Numbered from the stretch's first letter, positions 51,921-62,000 are shown. The stretch: DNA of 64,000 nt from Microbacterium sp. Leaf288 (GCF_001422925.1 NZ_LMNI01000011.1:630515-694514), one strand, 5' to 3'. The notes: a model not told the origin generated them from the letters alone. Translations and numbers: made by a program.

Positions 51921-52808
51921 ATGGCCCTGCGTTTCGCGCTGGTGATCGAGCCCGCGGCATCCGATGATCCTCGTCCCGATTTCGCCGACTCGTTCCGCGT
52001 GATCGACCCGTCCGCCCCGGCGCTCAGCGTCGGCGAGCTGAGCACGCAGCGCGGCGACGGCATCTTCGAGTCGATCGGCGTCGTCGACGGTCACGCGCAG
52101 GAGACCCAGGCGCACCTCGAACGACTCGCGCACTCCGCGCAGATCTGCGATCTCCCCGCCCCGAACCTCGAGCAGTGGCGCCAGGCCGTCGCCGTCGCCG
52201 CACAGCACTCGCCGAAGGAGGGGGAGGGCGTCATCAAGCTCATCCTGAGCCGCGGCGTCGAGCACGGTCCGGCGCCCACAGCCTGGGTGACCGCGACGGC
52301 CGCCGCCGACAACTCGATCGCCCGCGAGAGGGGCATCCGGGTCGTCACGATGGACCGCGGCTACGGCATCGACACCCCCGCCCGGGCGCCGTGGCTCCTC
52401 CTGGGCGCCAAGACCCTGTCGTACGCCGTGAACATGGCCGCCATCCGCGAGGCGAAGCGGCGCGGCGCCGACGATGCCGTGTTCGTCACGTCCGACGGCT
52501 TCGTGCTCGAGGCGCCCACGGCGTCGCTCATCCTCCGCATCGACGGGCGCTTCGTCACCCCGGCGCCCAACGGCGGCATCCTGCATGGGACGACGCAGCT
52601 GAGCCTGTTCGCTCACCTCGAAGCGCAGGGGCATGAGACGGGCTACGAGGTGCTTCCGACCAGCGCGCTCGGCGAAGCGGATGCTGCGTGGCTGGTGTCC
52701 AGCGTGCGGCTCGCAGCGCCGATCACGGCGATCGACGGCATCGAGGTCCCGCTGGACGCCGAGCTGACCGCATCCTTCAACCGGTATCTGCTGAGTCCAC
52801 GCGACTGA
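51921..52808 (+). CDS. pabC: Class IV aminotransferase, probable 4-amino-4-deoxychorismate lyase
   Basis: PLP enzyme of fold type IV, 295 residues. Catalytic lysine Lys164 in GAKTLSYAVNMAAIREAKRRG; VFVTSDGFVLEAPTASLIL and GILHGTTQ bind the PLP phosphate. RGDGIFESIGV at the N-terminus is typical of PabC rather than branched-chain aminotransferases, so it probably releases 4-aminobenzoate and pyruvate in folate synthesis. Some actinobacterial relatives are D-amino-acid aminotransferases, which cannot be excluded. ATG 51921 follows TAAGCT by 6 nt. Confidence 0.85.
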   Translation: MALRFALVIEPAASDDPRPDFADSFRVIDPSAPALSVGELSTQRGDGIFESIGVVDGHAQETQAHLERLAHSAQICDLPAPNLEQWRQAVAVAAQHSPKEGEGVIKLILSRGVEHGPAPTAWVTATAAADNSIARERGIRVVTMDRGYGIDTPARAPWLLLGAKTLSYAVNMAAIREAKRRGADDAVFVTSDGFVLEAPTASLILRIDGRFVTPAPNGGILHGTTQLSLFAHLEAQGHETGYEVLPTSALGEADAAWLVSSVRLAAPITAIDGIEVPLDAELTASFNRYLLSPRD

Positions 52809-52817
52809 GCGCTGAGC

Positions 52818-53270
52818 TCACCTCGTCACGCCCGACATGTCGCGCCGCGCGCGGGCGATCATGCCGCGCGCGAGCAGCGCGAGAGCGGCGCGCACGGGCA
52901 GCGACGCGAGGCGTCCGCCGGCGCCTTTGAAGCGCATCGCGGCAACCACGCGCACGAGCGAATTCTGCTCGTCGACACCCACCCCGACGCGCACGTCGAG
53001 GCGACGGGCGTTCACGGCGACGAGCGCTTCGTCGCCCTCGACACGGCTCACGCGGAGGCGGTCGCAGCGCGCGGGGCGGCGGCGCAGGGCGGCGAGACCG
53101 GCCAGCGCGAGCGCGATCCAGCGGGGGAGGGCCGACGTCGACAGCAGGTTGCGCGCCCACGCCGACGGATCGGCTGAGGCGTGGGCGGGCAGCACGTCGA
53201 CCCACACCTGGGTGTAGTCGGGATCCGCGATGTCGACCAGGGCGAGCGACCAGAAGGCGGGTTCTCTCAT
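52818..53270 (-). CDS. DUF2867-like protein
   Basis: A 150-residue basic protein: EPAFWSLALVDIADPDYTQVWVDVLP, then SRVEGDEALVAVNARRLDVRVGV. This resembles the START/SRPBCC-like DUF2867 domain, which may bind a small hydrophobic ligand. ATG 53270 follows ggaggagc. It is divergent from the TetR gene, separated by 69 bp holding two palindromes, and so is the likely target of that repressor. Confidence 0.75.
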   Translation of the reverse strand: MREPAFWSLALVDIADPDYTQVWVDVLPAHASADPSAWARNLLSTSALPRWIALALAGLAALRRRPARCDRLRVSRVEGDEALVAVNARRLDVRVGVGVDEQNSLVRVVAAMRFKGAGGRLASLPVRAALALLARGMIARARRDMSGVTR

Positions 53271-53287
53271 GCGAAGCTCCTCCGCGA

Positions 53288-53305
53288 CCATACGCCGACG
53301 TATGG
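53288..53305. promoter_or_regulatory. Palindrome in the DUF2867 / TetR divergent gap
   Basis: ccatacg-ccga-cgtatgg with 7-bp arms. It lies 17 bp from the DUF2867 start codon, overlapping where its promoter would be, and is a plausible binding site for the adjacent TetR-type protein. Confidence 0.5.
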
Positions 53306-53322
53306 CCCTGCGGAGAAAACTA

Positions 53323-53334
53323 TACGGTACCGTA
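53323..53334. promoter_or_regulatory. Perfect 12-bp palindrome at the TetR gene start
   Basis: tacggtaccgta is a perfect palindrome lying 5 bp before ATG 53340 and overlapping a TATACG box (53321-53326) that may be the -10. This is the expected position for autorepression. Confidence 0.6.
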
Positions 53335-53339
53335 CGGAC

Positions 53340-53888
53340 ATGGCAAGGTTCACCCGGGCGGACTGGGTCGACGCGGCGTACCGGCGTTTCAGCGACGACG
53401 GGATCCGCGCGGTCGCCGTCGAGCCGACGGCGCGGGAGCTCGGCACGACGAAAGGGTCGTTCTACTGGCACTTCGCCGACCGGCAGGCGCTCGTCGACGC
53501 GGTGCTCGAGACGTGGCGCGACCGCGAGACCGAGGCGCTGATCGCCGAGGTCGAGACGATCTCCGATCCGCAATCACGCCTCTCCGCGCTGCTCGAGATC
53601 ATCGCGCACCGCACGGGCGAGCGTTCGGGCGAGCGGACGCTCTACGCCGACGCCGCCGCGGCGGACGTGCGCGACATCGTCGAAGCCGTCACCGAGCGGC
53701 GCGTGTCGTACCTGACCGGTCTGCTCGAGGCATCCGGCATTCCTGGTCGCGAAGCCCGGCGGCGCGCGGTCATCGTCGTCTCGGCGGTGATCGGCTATCA
53801 GCAGCTCGTGTCGAGCGGGTGGGATGCTGCGGCGGATCCGCGTCCGCTGGTCGAGACGCTCTTCGCCCTGGCAACCGCGCCCGCATGA
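53340..53888 (+). CDS. TetR/AcrR-family transcriptional regulator
   Basis: A 182-residue repressor. N-terminal HTH (about 8-50): AAYRRFSDDGIRAVAVEPTARELGTTKGSFYWHFADR, with the typical TKGSFYWHF recognition region. The ligand-binding C-terminal half is helical and not characteristic. Divergent from a DUF2867-like gene with two palindromes in between, so it probably represses that gene and itself. ATG 53340. Ends at a terminator shared with pstB. Confidence 0.93.
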   Translation: MARFTRADWVDAAYRRFSDDGIRAVAVEPTARELGTTKGSFYWHFADRQALVDAVLETWRDRETEALIAEVETISDPQSRLSALLEIIAHRTGERSGERTLYADAAAADVRDIVEAVTERRVSYLTGLLEASGIPGREARRRAVIVVSAVIGYQQLVSSGWDAAADPRPLVETLFALATAPA

Positions 53889-53890
53889 CG

Positions 53891-53924
53891 ACGAAGCCCC
53901 TCGCCATGCGGCGAAGGGCTTCGT
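53891..53924. terminator. Hairpin between tetR and pstB
   Basis: Arms 53891-53905 and 53910-53924 (15 bp with one mismatch) and an atgc loop lie between the convergent tetR-type gene and pstB, so the hairpin can end both transcripts. Confidence 0.85.
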
Positions 53925-53942
53925 TCGTGGCGTCGGACGGGC

Positions 53943-54722
53943 TTATCCGAAGCGGCCCGAGACGTAGTCCTCGGTCGCCTGGACCGAAGGCGTGGTGAAG
54001 ATCGTCTTGGTCTCGTCGTACTCGATGAGCTTGCCCGGCTTCCCGGTGCCGGCGATGTTGAAGAACGCCGTCTTGTCGCTCACGCGCGAGGCCTGCTGCA
54101 TGTTGTGCGTGACGATGACGACCGTGTAGTCGTTCTTCAGCTCGCCGATCAGCTCTTCGATGGCGTACGTCGAGATCGGGTCGAGCGCCGAGCACGGCTC
54201 GTCCATGAGGATGACCTCCGGCGAGACCGCGATCGCGCGCGCGATGCACAGACGCTGCTGCTGGCCGCCCGACAGGCCCGAGCCCGGCTTGTCGAGACGG
54301 TCCTTGACCTCGTTCCAGAGGTTGGCGCCCTGGAGCGACTTCTCGACGAGCGCCTCGGAGTCGGACTTCGACATCTTCTTGTTGTTGAGCTTCACGCCCG
54401 CGAGCACGTTCTCCTTGATGGACATCGTGGGGAACGGGTTGGGGCGCTGGAACACCATGCCGACCTGACGGCGCACGAGCACCGGGTCGACGTTGGCGCC
54501 GTACAGGTTGTCGCCGTCGAGCAGCACCTCACCCTCGACGCGGGCGCCGGGGATCACTTCGTGCATGCGGTTCAGGGTGCGCAGGAACGTCGACTTGCCG
54601 CAGCCCGAGGGCCCGATGAAAGCGGTGACGCTGCGCGGCTCGATGTCGAGCGAGACGCCCTCGACGGCCAGGAAGTCGCTGTAGTAGACGTTGAGGTCGT
54701 TGACTTCGATGCTCTTGGACAT
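53943..54722 (-). CDS. pstB: Phosphate ABC transporter ATP-binding protein
   Basis: ATPase of the high-affinity phosphate importer. 259 residues: Walker [21 protein letters not shown]-loop [12 protein letters not shown], signature [14 protein letters not shown], Walker [14 protein letters not shown]. The NRMHE and PNPFP motifs are specific to PstB. ATG 54722 follows caggaacc. Last gene of pstSCAB, 31 bp after pstA. No phoU gene follows within the window. Confidence 0.97.
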   Translation of the reverse strand: MSKSIEVNDLNVYYSDFLAVEGVSLDIEPRSVTAFIGPSGCGKSTFLRTLNRMHEVIPGARVEGEVLLDGDNLYGANVDPVLVRRQVGMVFQRPNPFPTMSIKENVLAGVKLNNKKMSKSDSEALVEKSLQGANLWNEVKDRLDKPGSGLSGGQQQRLCIARAIAVSPEVILMDEPCSALDPISTYAIEELIGELKNDYTVVIVTHNMQQASRVSDKTAFFNIAGTGKPGKLIEYDETKTIFTTPSVQATEDYVSGRFG

Positions 54723-54753
54723 GGTTCCTGTCAATTCTTTCGGGTCAGAATGC

Positions 54754-55863
54754 TCAGCGGCCGAGCTTCGGCGAGAAGACCTTCGCGACGATGCGCGCGA
54801 TGAGGTTGAGGAGCATCACGAGGACGATGAGGATGAACGCGGCGGCCCACGCGCGGTCGATGTAGGCCTGCGCCGGTATGCCCTGATTCATGTACTGCGA
54901 GTACGCGAACACGGGGAGCGTCATCATGCGGCCCTCGAAGAGGTTGTAGTTCATCGAGGTCGCGACGCCGGCCGTCAGCAGCAGCGGCGCGGTCTCGCCG
55001 ATGACGCGCGAGATCGAGAGCATGACGCCCGTCGTGATGCCGGCGATCGAGGTGGGCAGCACGACCTTCGAGATCGTGCGCCACTTCGGCACGCCGAGCG
55101 CGTACGACGCCTCGCGCAGCTCGTTCGGGACCAGTCGCAGCATCTCCTCGGTCGAGCGGACGACGACCGGGATCATCAGCACCGACAGGGCGATGGAGCC
55201 CATGATGCCCATGCGGACGCCGGGACCGAAGATCAGCGCGAAGACCGCGTAGGCGAACAGACCGGCGACGATCGACGGGATACCCGTCATGACGTCGACG
55301 AGGAAGGTGATGCCGCGGCTCAGACGCCCGCCACGCCCGTACTCGACGAGGTAGATGGCGGTGAAGATGCCGATCGGGATCGAGATCACGGCCGCCGCGA
55401 GCGTGATGAGCACCGTGCCGACGATCGCGTGCAGCGCACCGCCGCCTTCGCCGACCACGTTGCGCATGGACGACGTGAAGAACTCGGCCGACAGGCCCGC
55501 GACGCCGTTGACGACGACGGTGATGGCCACCGATACGAGGGGGACCATCGCGATGAGGAACGCGATCGTGACCACGCCGGTCACGAGGCGGTCGACGCCC
55601 TTGCGGCGGCCCTCGACCAGCGACGAGATGATCGTGATGAGCGCCAGGTACAGCAGGCCCGCCACGACGGCCCAGCCGGCCAGATTGAAGCCCTCGCCGG
55701 ATCCCATCGCGATGATCGCGAACAGCATGGCACTCGCCACGAGGCTGCCGACGAGGATGGCCCACGGCGCCCAGACGGGCAGGTGGCCGCTGGTCAGGCG
55801 GGGCGTCTCGCGCACCGGTGCAGCAGCCTTCGGAGGCTGAGGAGGAGCGGTCGTCACGGTCAT
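54754..55863 (-). CDS. pstA: Phosphate ABC transporter permease PstA
   Basis: Membrane subunit, 369 residues. The first 35 are a Pro-rich cytoplasmic tail and there are extra N-terminal helices compared with E. coli PstA. Seen: [43 protein letters not shown] and the EAA loop [24 protein letters not shown] 55863 lies 1 nt after the pstC stop. Confidence 0.95.
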   Translation of the reverse strand: MTVTTAPPQPPKAAAPVRETPRLTSGHLPVWAPWAILVGSLVASAMLFAIIAMGSGEGFNLAGWAVVAGLLYLALITIISSLVEGRRKGVDRLVTGVVTIAFLIAMVPLVSVAITVVVNGVAGLSAEFFTSSMRNVVGEGGGALHAIVGTVLITLAAAVISIPIGIFTAIYLVEYGRGGRLSRGITFLVDVMTGIPSIVAGLFAYAVFALIFGPGVRMGIMGSIALSVLMIPVVVRSTEEMLRLVPNELREASYALGVPKWRTISKVVLPTSIAGITTGVMLSISRVIGETAPLLLTAGVATSMNYNLFEGRMMTLPVFAYSQYMNQGIPAQAYIDRAWAAAFILIVLVMLLNLIARIVAKVFSPKLGR

Positions 55864-55864
55864 G

Positions 55865-56809
55865 TCAGTTCGCTCCCGAGAATTCCTTGCGCCGGCTGAC
55901 GATCCATCGGGCGATGGCGTTGACGGCGAAGGTGACGATGAAGAGGATGAGGCCCGTCGCGATGAGGACGTTGATGTTGAGGCCGTACGCCTCGGGGAAC
56001 GTCAGCGCGATGTTGGCGGGGATCGTGCCCGGGTTCTCCGAGGTGAAGAGCTGGAAGGTGATGACGTTGGCCACCGAGAGCACCATGGCGACCGCCATCG
56101 TCTCTCCCAGTGCGCGGCCGAGGCCGAGCATGGAGGCCGACACGATGCCGCTGCGGCCGAAGGGGAACACCGCCATGCGGACCATCTCCCAGCGCGTCGC
56201 ACCGAGGGCGAGGGCGGCCTCCTCGTGGAGGACCGGCGTCTGCAGGAAGATCTCGCGGCAGATGGCCGTGATGATCGGCACCACCATGACCGCGAGGACG
56301 ATCGCGGCAGTGAAGATGGTGCGGCCCGTGCTCGAGACGGTGCCGCTGAAGAGGGGGAACCACCCCATGTTCGCGTTGAGCCAGGCGTAGACCGGCTGGA
56401 CGGCGGGGGCGAGCACCAGGATGCCCCAGAGGCCGAACACGACGGAGGGGACCGCCGCGAGCAGGTCGACGATGTAGCCGAGGCCCTGCGCGAGGCGGCG
56501 CGGTGCGTAGTGCGAGATGAAGAGGGCGACCGCCACCGCGAGGGGGACGGCCATCAGCAGGGCCAGGAAGGACGCCCACACGGTGCCGAACGCGAGCGGC
56601 CAGACGTACTCCCAGAAGTTCCCGGTCAGGATGCTGGCGGTCTCGCTGGTCGCGGTGAGACCGGGGATCGACTGGATGATGAGGAAGATCGCGACGGCGG
56701 CGAGCGTGACGAGGATCATCACACCGGCGCCGAGCGCGGTTCCCGAGAACCAGCGGTCGCCTGGCCGCTGCTTGACCTTGCCCGCGGCGGGGGCGGTCGT
56801 CGTGGTCAT
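55865..56809 (-). CDS. pstC: Phosphate ABC transporter permease PstC
   Basis: Membrane subunit, 314 residues with six helices. Characteristic LGYIVDLLAAVPSVVFGLWG, FLQTPVLHEEAALALGATRWEMV (EAA loop) and LGLGRALGETMAVAMVL. ATG 56809. A strong hairpin separates it from pstS. Confidence 0.95.
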   Translation of the reverse strand: MTTTTAPAAGKVKQRPGDRWFSGTALGAGVMILVTLAAVAIFLIIQSIPGLTATSETASILTGNFWEYVWPLAFGTVWASFLALLMAVPLAVAVALFISHYAPRRLAQGLGYIVDLLAAVPSVVFGLWGILVLAPAVQPVYAWLNANMGWFPLFSGTVSSTGRTIFTAAIVLAVMVVPIITAICREIFLQTPVLHEEAALALGATRWEMVRMAVFPFGRSGIVSASMLGLGRALGETMAVAMVLSVANVITFQLFTSENPGTIPANIALTFPEAYGLNINVLIATGLILFIVTFAVNAIARWIVSRRKEFSGAN

Positions 56810-56841
56810 GGTGTCCTTCTGGATTCGGGTGCTCTCAGGGT

Positions 56842-56877
56842 GATACCCGGCCCGATCGTTCGACCGGGCCGGGTATC
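56842..56877 (-). terminator. Intra-operon hairpin between pstS and pstC
   Basis: Perfect 13-bp arms (56842-56854 and 56865-56877) with a 10-nt loop start 6 nt after the pstS stop. As with the sugar operon at 23881, this probably raises binding-protein mRNA over permease mRNA. Confidence 0.75.
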
Positions 56878-56883
56878 GGGGGC

Positions 56884-57996
56884 TTACTCGACGACGATCA
56901 ACTCGATCGCCGCGTTGACCTGCTCGCGCAGGGCGTCCGAGATCGGCGCGTTGCCGGCGGCGGCAGCAGCCGCGTCCTGGCCCTCCGCGCTCGCGACGTA
57001 CTCGAGGTAGCCCTTGACGATCGGGGCGACCGCCGCGTCGGCGTACTCCTGGCACGCGATCATGTAGCTGACCAGGACGATCGGGTAGACGCCGGCCTCC
57101 TCCGAGGTGCGCTGCAGCTCGATCGCGAGGTCGCCCTCGCCACGACCCTCCTCGAGGGGCGACGCGTCGACGATCGCCGCGGCGGCCTCGGGCGAGTACT
57201 CGACGAACTCGTCGCCGACCTGGATGGCCGCGGTCGACAGGCCCTCCTCGGCGGCGCGCGACGCGTCGGCGTAGCCGATGGTGCCGTTGCCGCCGGCGAC
57301 GGCCGAGACGACACCCGAGGTGCCCTGCGCGGCCTCGCCGCTGGAGAGCGGCCACACGCCGTCGGGCTCGGAGGTCCACACGTCGCCGGCGGTCTGGAAG
57401 AGGTAGTCGGTGAAGTTCTCGGTGGTGCCCGAGTCGTCGGCGCGGTGCACCGGCGTCACGGCCAGGTCGGGAAGCGTCGCGTCAGGGTTGAGCGCGGCGA
57501 TCGCCGGGTCGTTCCAGTTGGTGATCGTGCCGGCGAACAGGCCCGCAGCGGTCGCGGCGTCGAGGTTGAGCGAGTCCACGCCCTCGACGTTGAAGATGAT
57601 CGCGATCGGCGAGATGTAGGTCGGGAGCTCGATGATGCCCGAGCCGTCGACGCAAGAGTCGAACGGGCCGGCCTCGATCTCCTCGACCTTGAACGCGCGG
57701 TCCGAGCCTGCGAACGGGAAGGCGCCCGCCTGGAACGACTCGCGGCCCGCGCCGGAGCCGGACGGGTCGTAGTTGATGGTGACGTCGGGGTTCGCCGTCT
57801 GGAAGCCGGCGGTCCAGGCCTGGACCGCGACCTCCTGCGACGACGCGCCGCCGCCCGAGATCTCGCCGGAGAGGTCCGACGCGGCCGTGGTCTCGTCGGT
57901 GGTGCCGCCGGGGGTCTCGTTCGAGGCGCAGCCGGCGAGAGCGAGAGCCGCGACTGCGGCGACAGCGCCCACCTGGGCGATGCGAGAGATCTTCAC
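56884..57996 (-). CDS. pstS: Phosphate-binding lipoprotein
   Basis: Extracellular phosphate receptor, 370 residues. Lipobox LALAGCAS (Cys23). Phosphate-site segments: ISGGGASSQEVAVQAW, YDPSGSGAGRESF, FAGSDRAFK and VHRADDSGTTENFTDYL. Start GTG 57996 with gaaggatt upstream. First gene of the operon and placed behind a PHO box, so it is expected to rise under phosphate limitation. Confidence 0.96.
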   Translation of the reverse strand: MKISRIAQVGAVAAVAALALAGCASNETPGGTTDETTAASDLSGEISGGGASSQEVAVQAWTAGFQTANPDVTINYDPSGSGAGRESFQAGAFPFAGSDRAFKVEEIEAGPFDSCVDGSGIIELPTYISPIAIIFNVEGVDSLNLDAATAAGLFAGTITNWNDPAIAALNPDATLPDLAVTPVHRADDSGTTENFTDYLFQTAGDVWTSEPDGVWPLSSGEAAQGTSGVVSAVAGGNGTIGYADASRAAEEGLSTAAIQVGDEFVEYSPEAAAAIVDASPLEEGRGEGDLAIELQRTSEEAGVYPIVLVSYMIACQEYADAAVAPIVKGYLEYVASAEGQDAAAAAAGNAPISDALREQVNAAIELIVVE

Positions 57997-58110
57997 TGTG
58001 TGAATCCTTCACGTGTCAGGGAAACAGGCCGAAACGGCCTTCGGGTTCGAACCCGGTGCGGGGTTCGTTCTGAAACGTAGGCTCGGACTCTTAAGAGACT
58101 GCGCTGTGCG

Positions 58111-58128
58111 GGTGAACGGAAGGTGAAC
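58111..58128 (-). promoter_or_regulatory. PHO box (PhoP/PhoB operator) upstream of pstS
   Basis: On the minus strand GTTCACC occurs twice with an 11-bp period (58128-58122 and 58117-58111), the direct-repeat unit bound by PhoP in actinobacteria. A TACGTT -10 candidate (58079-58074) lies downstream towards pstS. The site is about 108 bp from the divergent gene at 58236. Confidence 0.85.
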
Positions 58129-58235
58129 GGGATGCCGACATCCATGCATCGGCATTGACACGCAGAGGCGCGCCCCCGCGGAATTCCGCGACGCGAAGCT
58201 CCGGCCGTTCACCGGCGCCCGCTAAGGTTCCTCGC

Positions 58236-59003
58236 ATGAGCAAGACCACCAGAGCACAGCGCCAGGCCCTCGACGCGATCGACGATGCGGAGTCCGCCGC
58301 GAAGAAGGCCCGCCGGGTCGCCAAGACCCTCCCGGCGAAGAGCGCGAGGCAGCTGCGCGAGGTCGCGGCCGAGACCGTCGACGAGGTCGACGTGTCGAAG
58401 AAGGCCATCCGCAAGAACCCGCGCAAGGTGGCGAAGAAGGCGCACCGCGCCGAGGATCGCGTCCGCAAGGCCACCCGCGCCGCGGTCGTGAAGGCCGAGA
58501 AGAAGGCGCGCCTGCGGGCGGAGGCCGAGCGCGCCGCCGCCGAGGCGGCGAAGGCGGCCGAAGAGGCGAAGTCGCGCGCCGCACAGGCCAAGGCGCTGAA
58601 GAAGGCGGCCGCGAAGGCCGAGCGCGTGGCCGCCAAGGCTGAGCAGGAGGCGCTCGAGGCCGACCGTGTCCTCGAGGCGGAGCTCACCTCCGGTGAGGCG
58701 GAGACGGATGCTGCCGCCACCGCGGCGCCGGAGCCCACGACCGCAGTGGCCGTGGTCGCGGTTGCTCCCGCAGACGAGGCACCCGCTGCCGCCCCGAAGG
58801 CACCCGCGAAGCGCTCCACGACCCGCACTCGCGCCCCGCGTGCGCAGAAGCCCGCGAGCACGCCGACCGCTGCCGCCGCAGCATCCGACTCCTCCGAGCT
58901 CGACACGCTCACCGTCGCGCAGCTGCGCGAGCGCGCCCGTGCAGCGGGCCGCGCCGGCTACTCGCGGCTCACCAAGGCCGAGCTGATCACCCTGCTGTCC
59001 TGA
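58236..59003 (+). CDS. Ala/Lys-rich protein with C-terminal SAP/Rho-N-like domain
   Basis: A 255-residue highly basic protein. Residues about 10-150 are a long Ala/Lys/Arg/Glu helix, probably a coiled coil; 155-215 is Ala/Pro/Thr-rich and disordered; the last 33 (DTLTVAQLRERARAAGRAGYSRLTKAELI) resemble a SAP or Rho N-terminal motif that binds nucleic acid. By composition it is reminiscent of histone-H1-like nucleoid proteins; function is inferred. TAAGGT 7 nt before ATG 58236 suggests a leaderless message. Confidence 0.75.
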   Translation: MSKTTRAQRQALDAIDDAESAAKKARRVAKTLPAKSARQLREVAAETVDEVDVSKKAIRKNPRKVAKKAHRAEDRVRKATRAAVVKAEKKARLRAEAERAAAEAAKAAEEAKSRAAQAKALKKAAAKAERVAAKAEQEALEADRVLEAELTSGEAETDAAATAAPEPTTAVAVVAVAPADEAPAAAPKAPAKRSTTRTRAPRAQKPASTPTAAAAASDSSELDTLTVAQLRERARAAGRAGYSRLTKAELITLLS

Positions 59004-59004
59004 C

Positions 59005-62000
59005 GTGAGCTCGATCGATTCGCCCCCGGCCGTGCCGGCACCGCTGGATCGCATCGACGCGGCACCGGAGCCGCGCACGCTGCTCGACATCCTCCGCGCC
59101 ACCGTGCAGCGCACGCCGGAGGCCTCCGCTCTCGACGACGGCTCGGGAGCGCTCAGTTATCGCGAGCTCATGGCGCGGGTGGCTCGCACCGCCGCGCTGC
59201 TGCATGAGGCGGGCGTCCGCCGCGGCGACCGGGTCGGGGTGCGGCTGCCCTCCGGCTCCAAGGAGCTGTACATCTCGATCCTCGGCGTGATCGCCGCCGG
59301 AGCGGCCTACGTCCCGGTGGATGCCGACGACTCCGACGAGCGGGCCCGGCTCGTGTTCGGGGAGGCGCACGTCCACGGCGTAATCGGCGAGGGCGGCGCC
59401 TACGTGCCTGCCGGCGCGGCCGGCGAGGAGCCCGCCGCCCTGTTCGGGGGCGCCGCGCCGCATCCGAGCACGCACGCGATCGTCACGGTGCCGCCGCCGA
59501 CGATCGACGACGACGCCTGGATCATCTTCACCTCGGGGTCGACGGGGGTGCCGAAGGGGGTCGCGGTCTCCCACCGCTCCGCCGCCGCGTTCGTCGACGC
59601 CGAGGCGCGTCTCTTCCTCCAGGACGCGCCGCTCGGCCCGGGCGACCGCGTCCTGGCTGGGCTCTCCGTCGCCTTCGACGCCTCGTGCGAGGAGATGTGG
59701 CTCGCGTGGCGCCACGGCGCGTGCCTCGTGCCCGCGCCGCGCTCGCTGGTGCGCTCGGGCGAGGACCTGGCGCCCTGGCTCATCCGGCAGGCGATCACGG
59801 TGGTCTCGACCGTGCCGACGCTCGCCGCGATGTGGCCGGCCGACGCGATCGAGAACGTGCGCCTGCTCATCTTCGGCGGCGAGGCCTGCCCGCCGGAGCT
59901 CGTCGCGCGGCTCGTCGCCGACGGCCGCGAAGTCTGGAACACGTACGGCCCGACCGAGGCCACCGTGGTCGCGTGCGCGGCGCTCCTCGACGGAGAAGGC
60001 CCGGTGCGCATCGGTCTCCCGCTCGACGGCTGGGCGCTGGCCGTCGTCGACGGTGACGACCGTCAGGTCGAGCCGGGTGGCGTGGGCGAGCTCATCATCG
60101 GCGGAGTGGGGCTCGCCCGGTACCTCGACCCGGTCAAGGACCTCGAGAAGTACGCACCCATGCCGACGCTCGGGTGGGAGCGGGCGTACCGCTCGGGCGA
60201 CCTCGTGCGCTACGAGCCGGAGGGCCTCCTCTTCCAGGGTCGTGCCGACGACCAGGTCAAGGTCGGCGGCCGGCGCATCGAGCTCGGCGAGGTCGAGAAC
60301 GCGCTGCAGGAGCTTCCGGGGGTGACGGCCGCGAGCGCAGCCGTGCGCACGAGCGACGCGGGCGTCCCGGTGCTCGTGGGATACCTCGTCGTCGACGGCG
60401 AGCTCGACCGCGCCGCTGCGCGCGGCCACCTCGCCGAGCGCCTCGCCGCCGGCGTCATGCCGCTGCTCGCCGTCGTGCCCGACCTGCCGGTGCGCACCTC
60501 CGGCAAGGTCGACCGCGCCGCCCTGCCCTGGCCGCTGCCCGACCTCGACGTCCCCCGCGCCGACCTGAGCCCTGACGAGGCATGGCTCGCCGACCAGTGG
60601 CAGGCGGTGCTGGGCCTTGCGGTCCCGGATCGCAAGGCCGACTTCTTCGACCTCGGCGGCGGCTCGCTCGCCGCGGCGCAGCTGGTCTCCCGGATCCGTG
60701 GGCGTGTCCCCGACTTCTCGGTCGCCGACATCTACGACGTGCCGCGCCTCGGGGCGATGGCCAAGGCGCTGCAGCCGTTCCTCTTGCGAGAAGAGGCGGG
60801 GGATTTCCGGATGCCGGAGCCCACGCCCCGTGCCACGCAGTGGGTGCAGTCGCTCCTCGGCGCGCCGCTGTTCATCCTCTCGGGTGTCCGCTGGCTCCTC
60901 TACCTGCTGACGGCCGGGGCGATCCTCCAGCTGTTCCCCGGATTCGAGGCGCTGCCCGCGGCGCCGTGGTGGCTGCTCATCATCGGCCTCGTGCTCTTCG
61001 CCACGCCGTTCGGCCGCATGGCGATCGCCGCAGCATCCGCTCGCCTTCTCCTGGCGGGACTGCGTCCCGGGGACTATCCGCGCGGCGGCTCGGTGCACCT
61101 GAGACTGTGGCTCGCCGAGCAGATCTCGGATCAGGTCGACGCCGTGGGGCTGGCCGGCGCGCCCTGGGTCTCGTACTACGCGCGCGCCCTCGGCGCCCGC
61201 ATCGGCACGGACGTCGACATGCACACGCTGCCGCCGATCACCGGGACGCTGAAGGTCGGCGATCGCGCCTCGATCGAGCCGGAGGTCGACCTCAGCGGCT
61301 ACTGGATCGACGGCGACCTCGTGCGCATCGGCGAGGTGCGCATCGGCGCCGACGCGACCGTGGGCACGCGCAGCACCCTCGCGCCCGGCACGCGGATCGG
61401 CCAGCACGCCGAGATCGCGCCGGGATCCGCCGTCTTCGGCCGCGTGCGCGCGAACCAGTCCTGGGCCGGCTCCCCGGCCGTGCGCGTCGGCGGCACGAGC
61501 GAAGGCTGGCCCACCGAGCGTCCTCGGGCCGCGCGACGGTGGCTGTGGGCGTACGCGGTGTCGGCCGTGGCCTTGGGGCTCCTCCCCATCGTGAGCTTCG
61601 CCGTCGGGGCGGTGGTCCTCGCGTTGGGCATGCGCGGCGCTCCCGACCTCGGCAGCGCCCTCGGCGCGGCGCTCGTGTGGCTCGTGCCCGCGGTGCTCGT
61701 GACAGGGGTCGTCTATGCCGGCGCTGTCGTGCTGGGCGTCCGCCTCGCCTCGATCGGGCTCCATGAGGGCACGCACGCCGTGCGCAGCCGCGTCGGGTGG
61801 CAGGCCTGGACCACCGAGCGCCTGCTCGACTCCGCGCGGACGGTCCTCTTCCCGCTCTACTCGAGCCTGTTCACCCCGGTCTGGCTGCGCCTGCTCGGGG
61901 CGCGGGTCGGACACGACGTCGAGGCATCCACCGTCCTCCTCATCCCGGCGATGACCCGCATCGAAGACGGTGCGTTCCTCGCCGACGACACGATGGTCGC

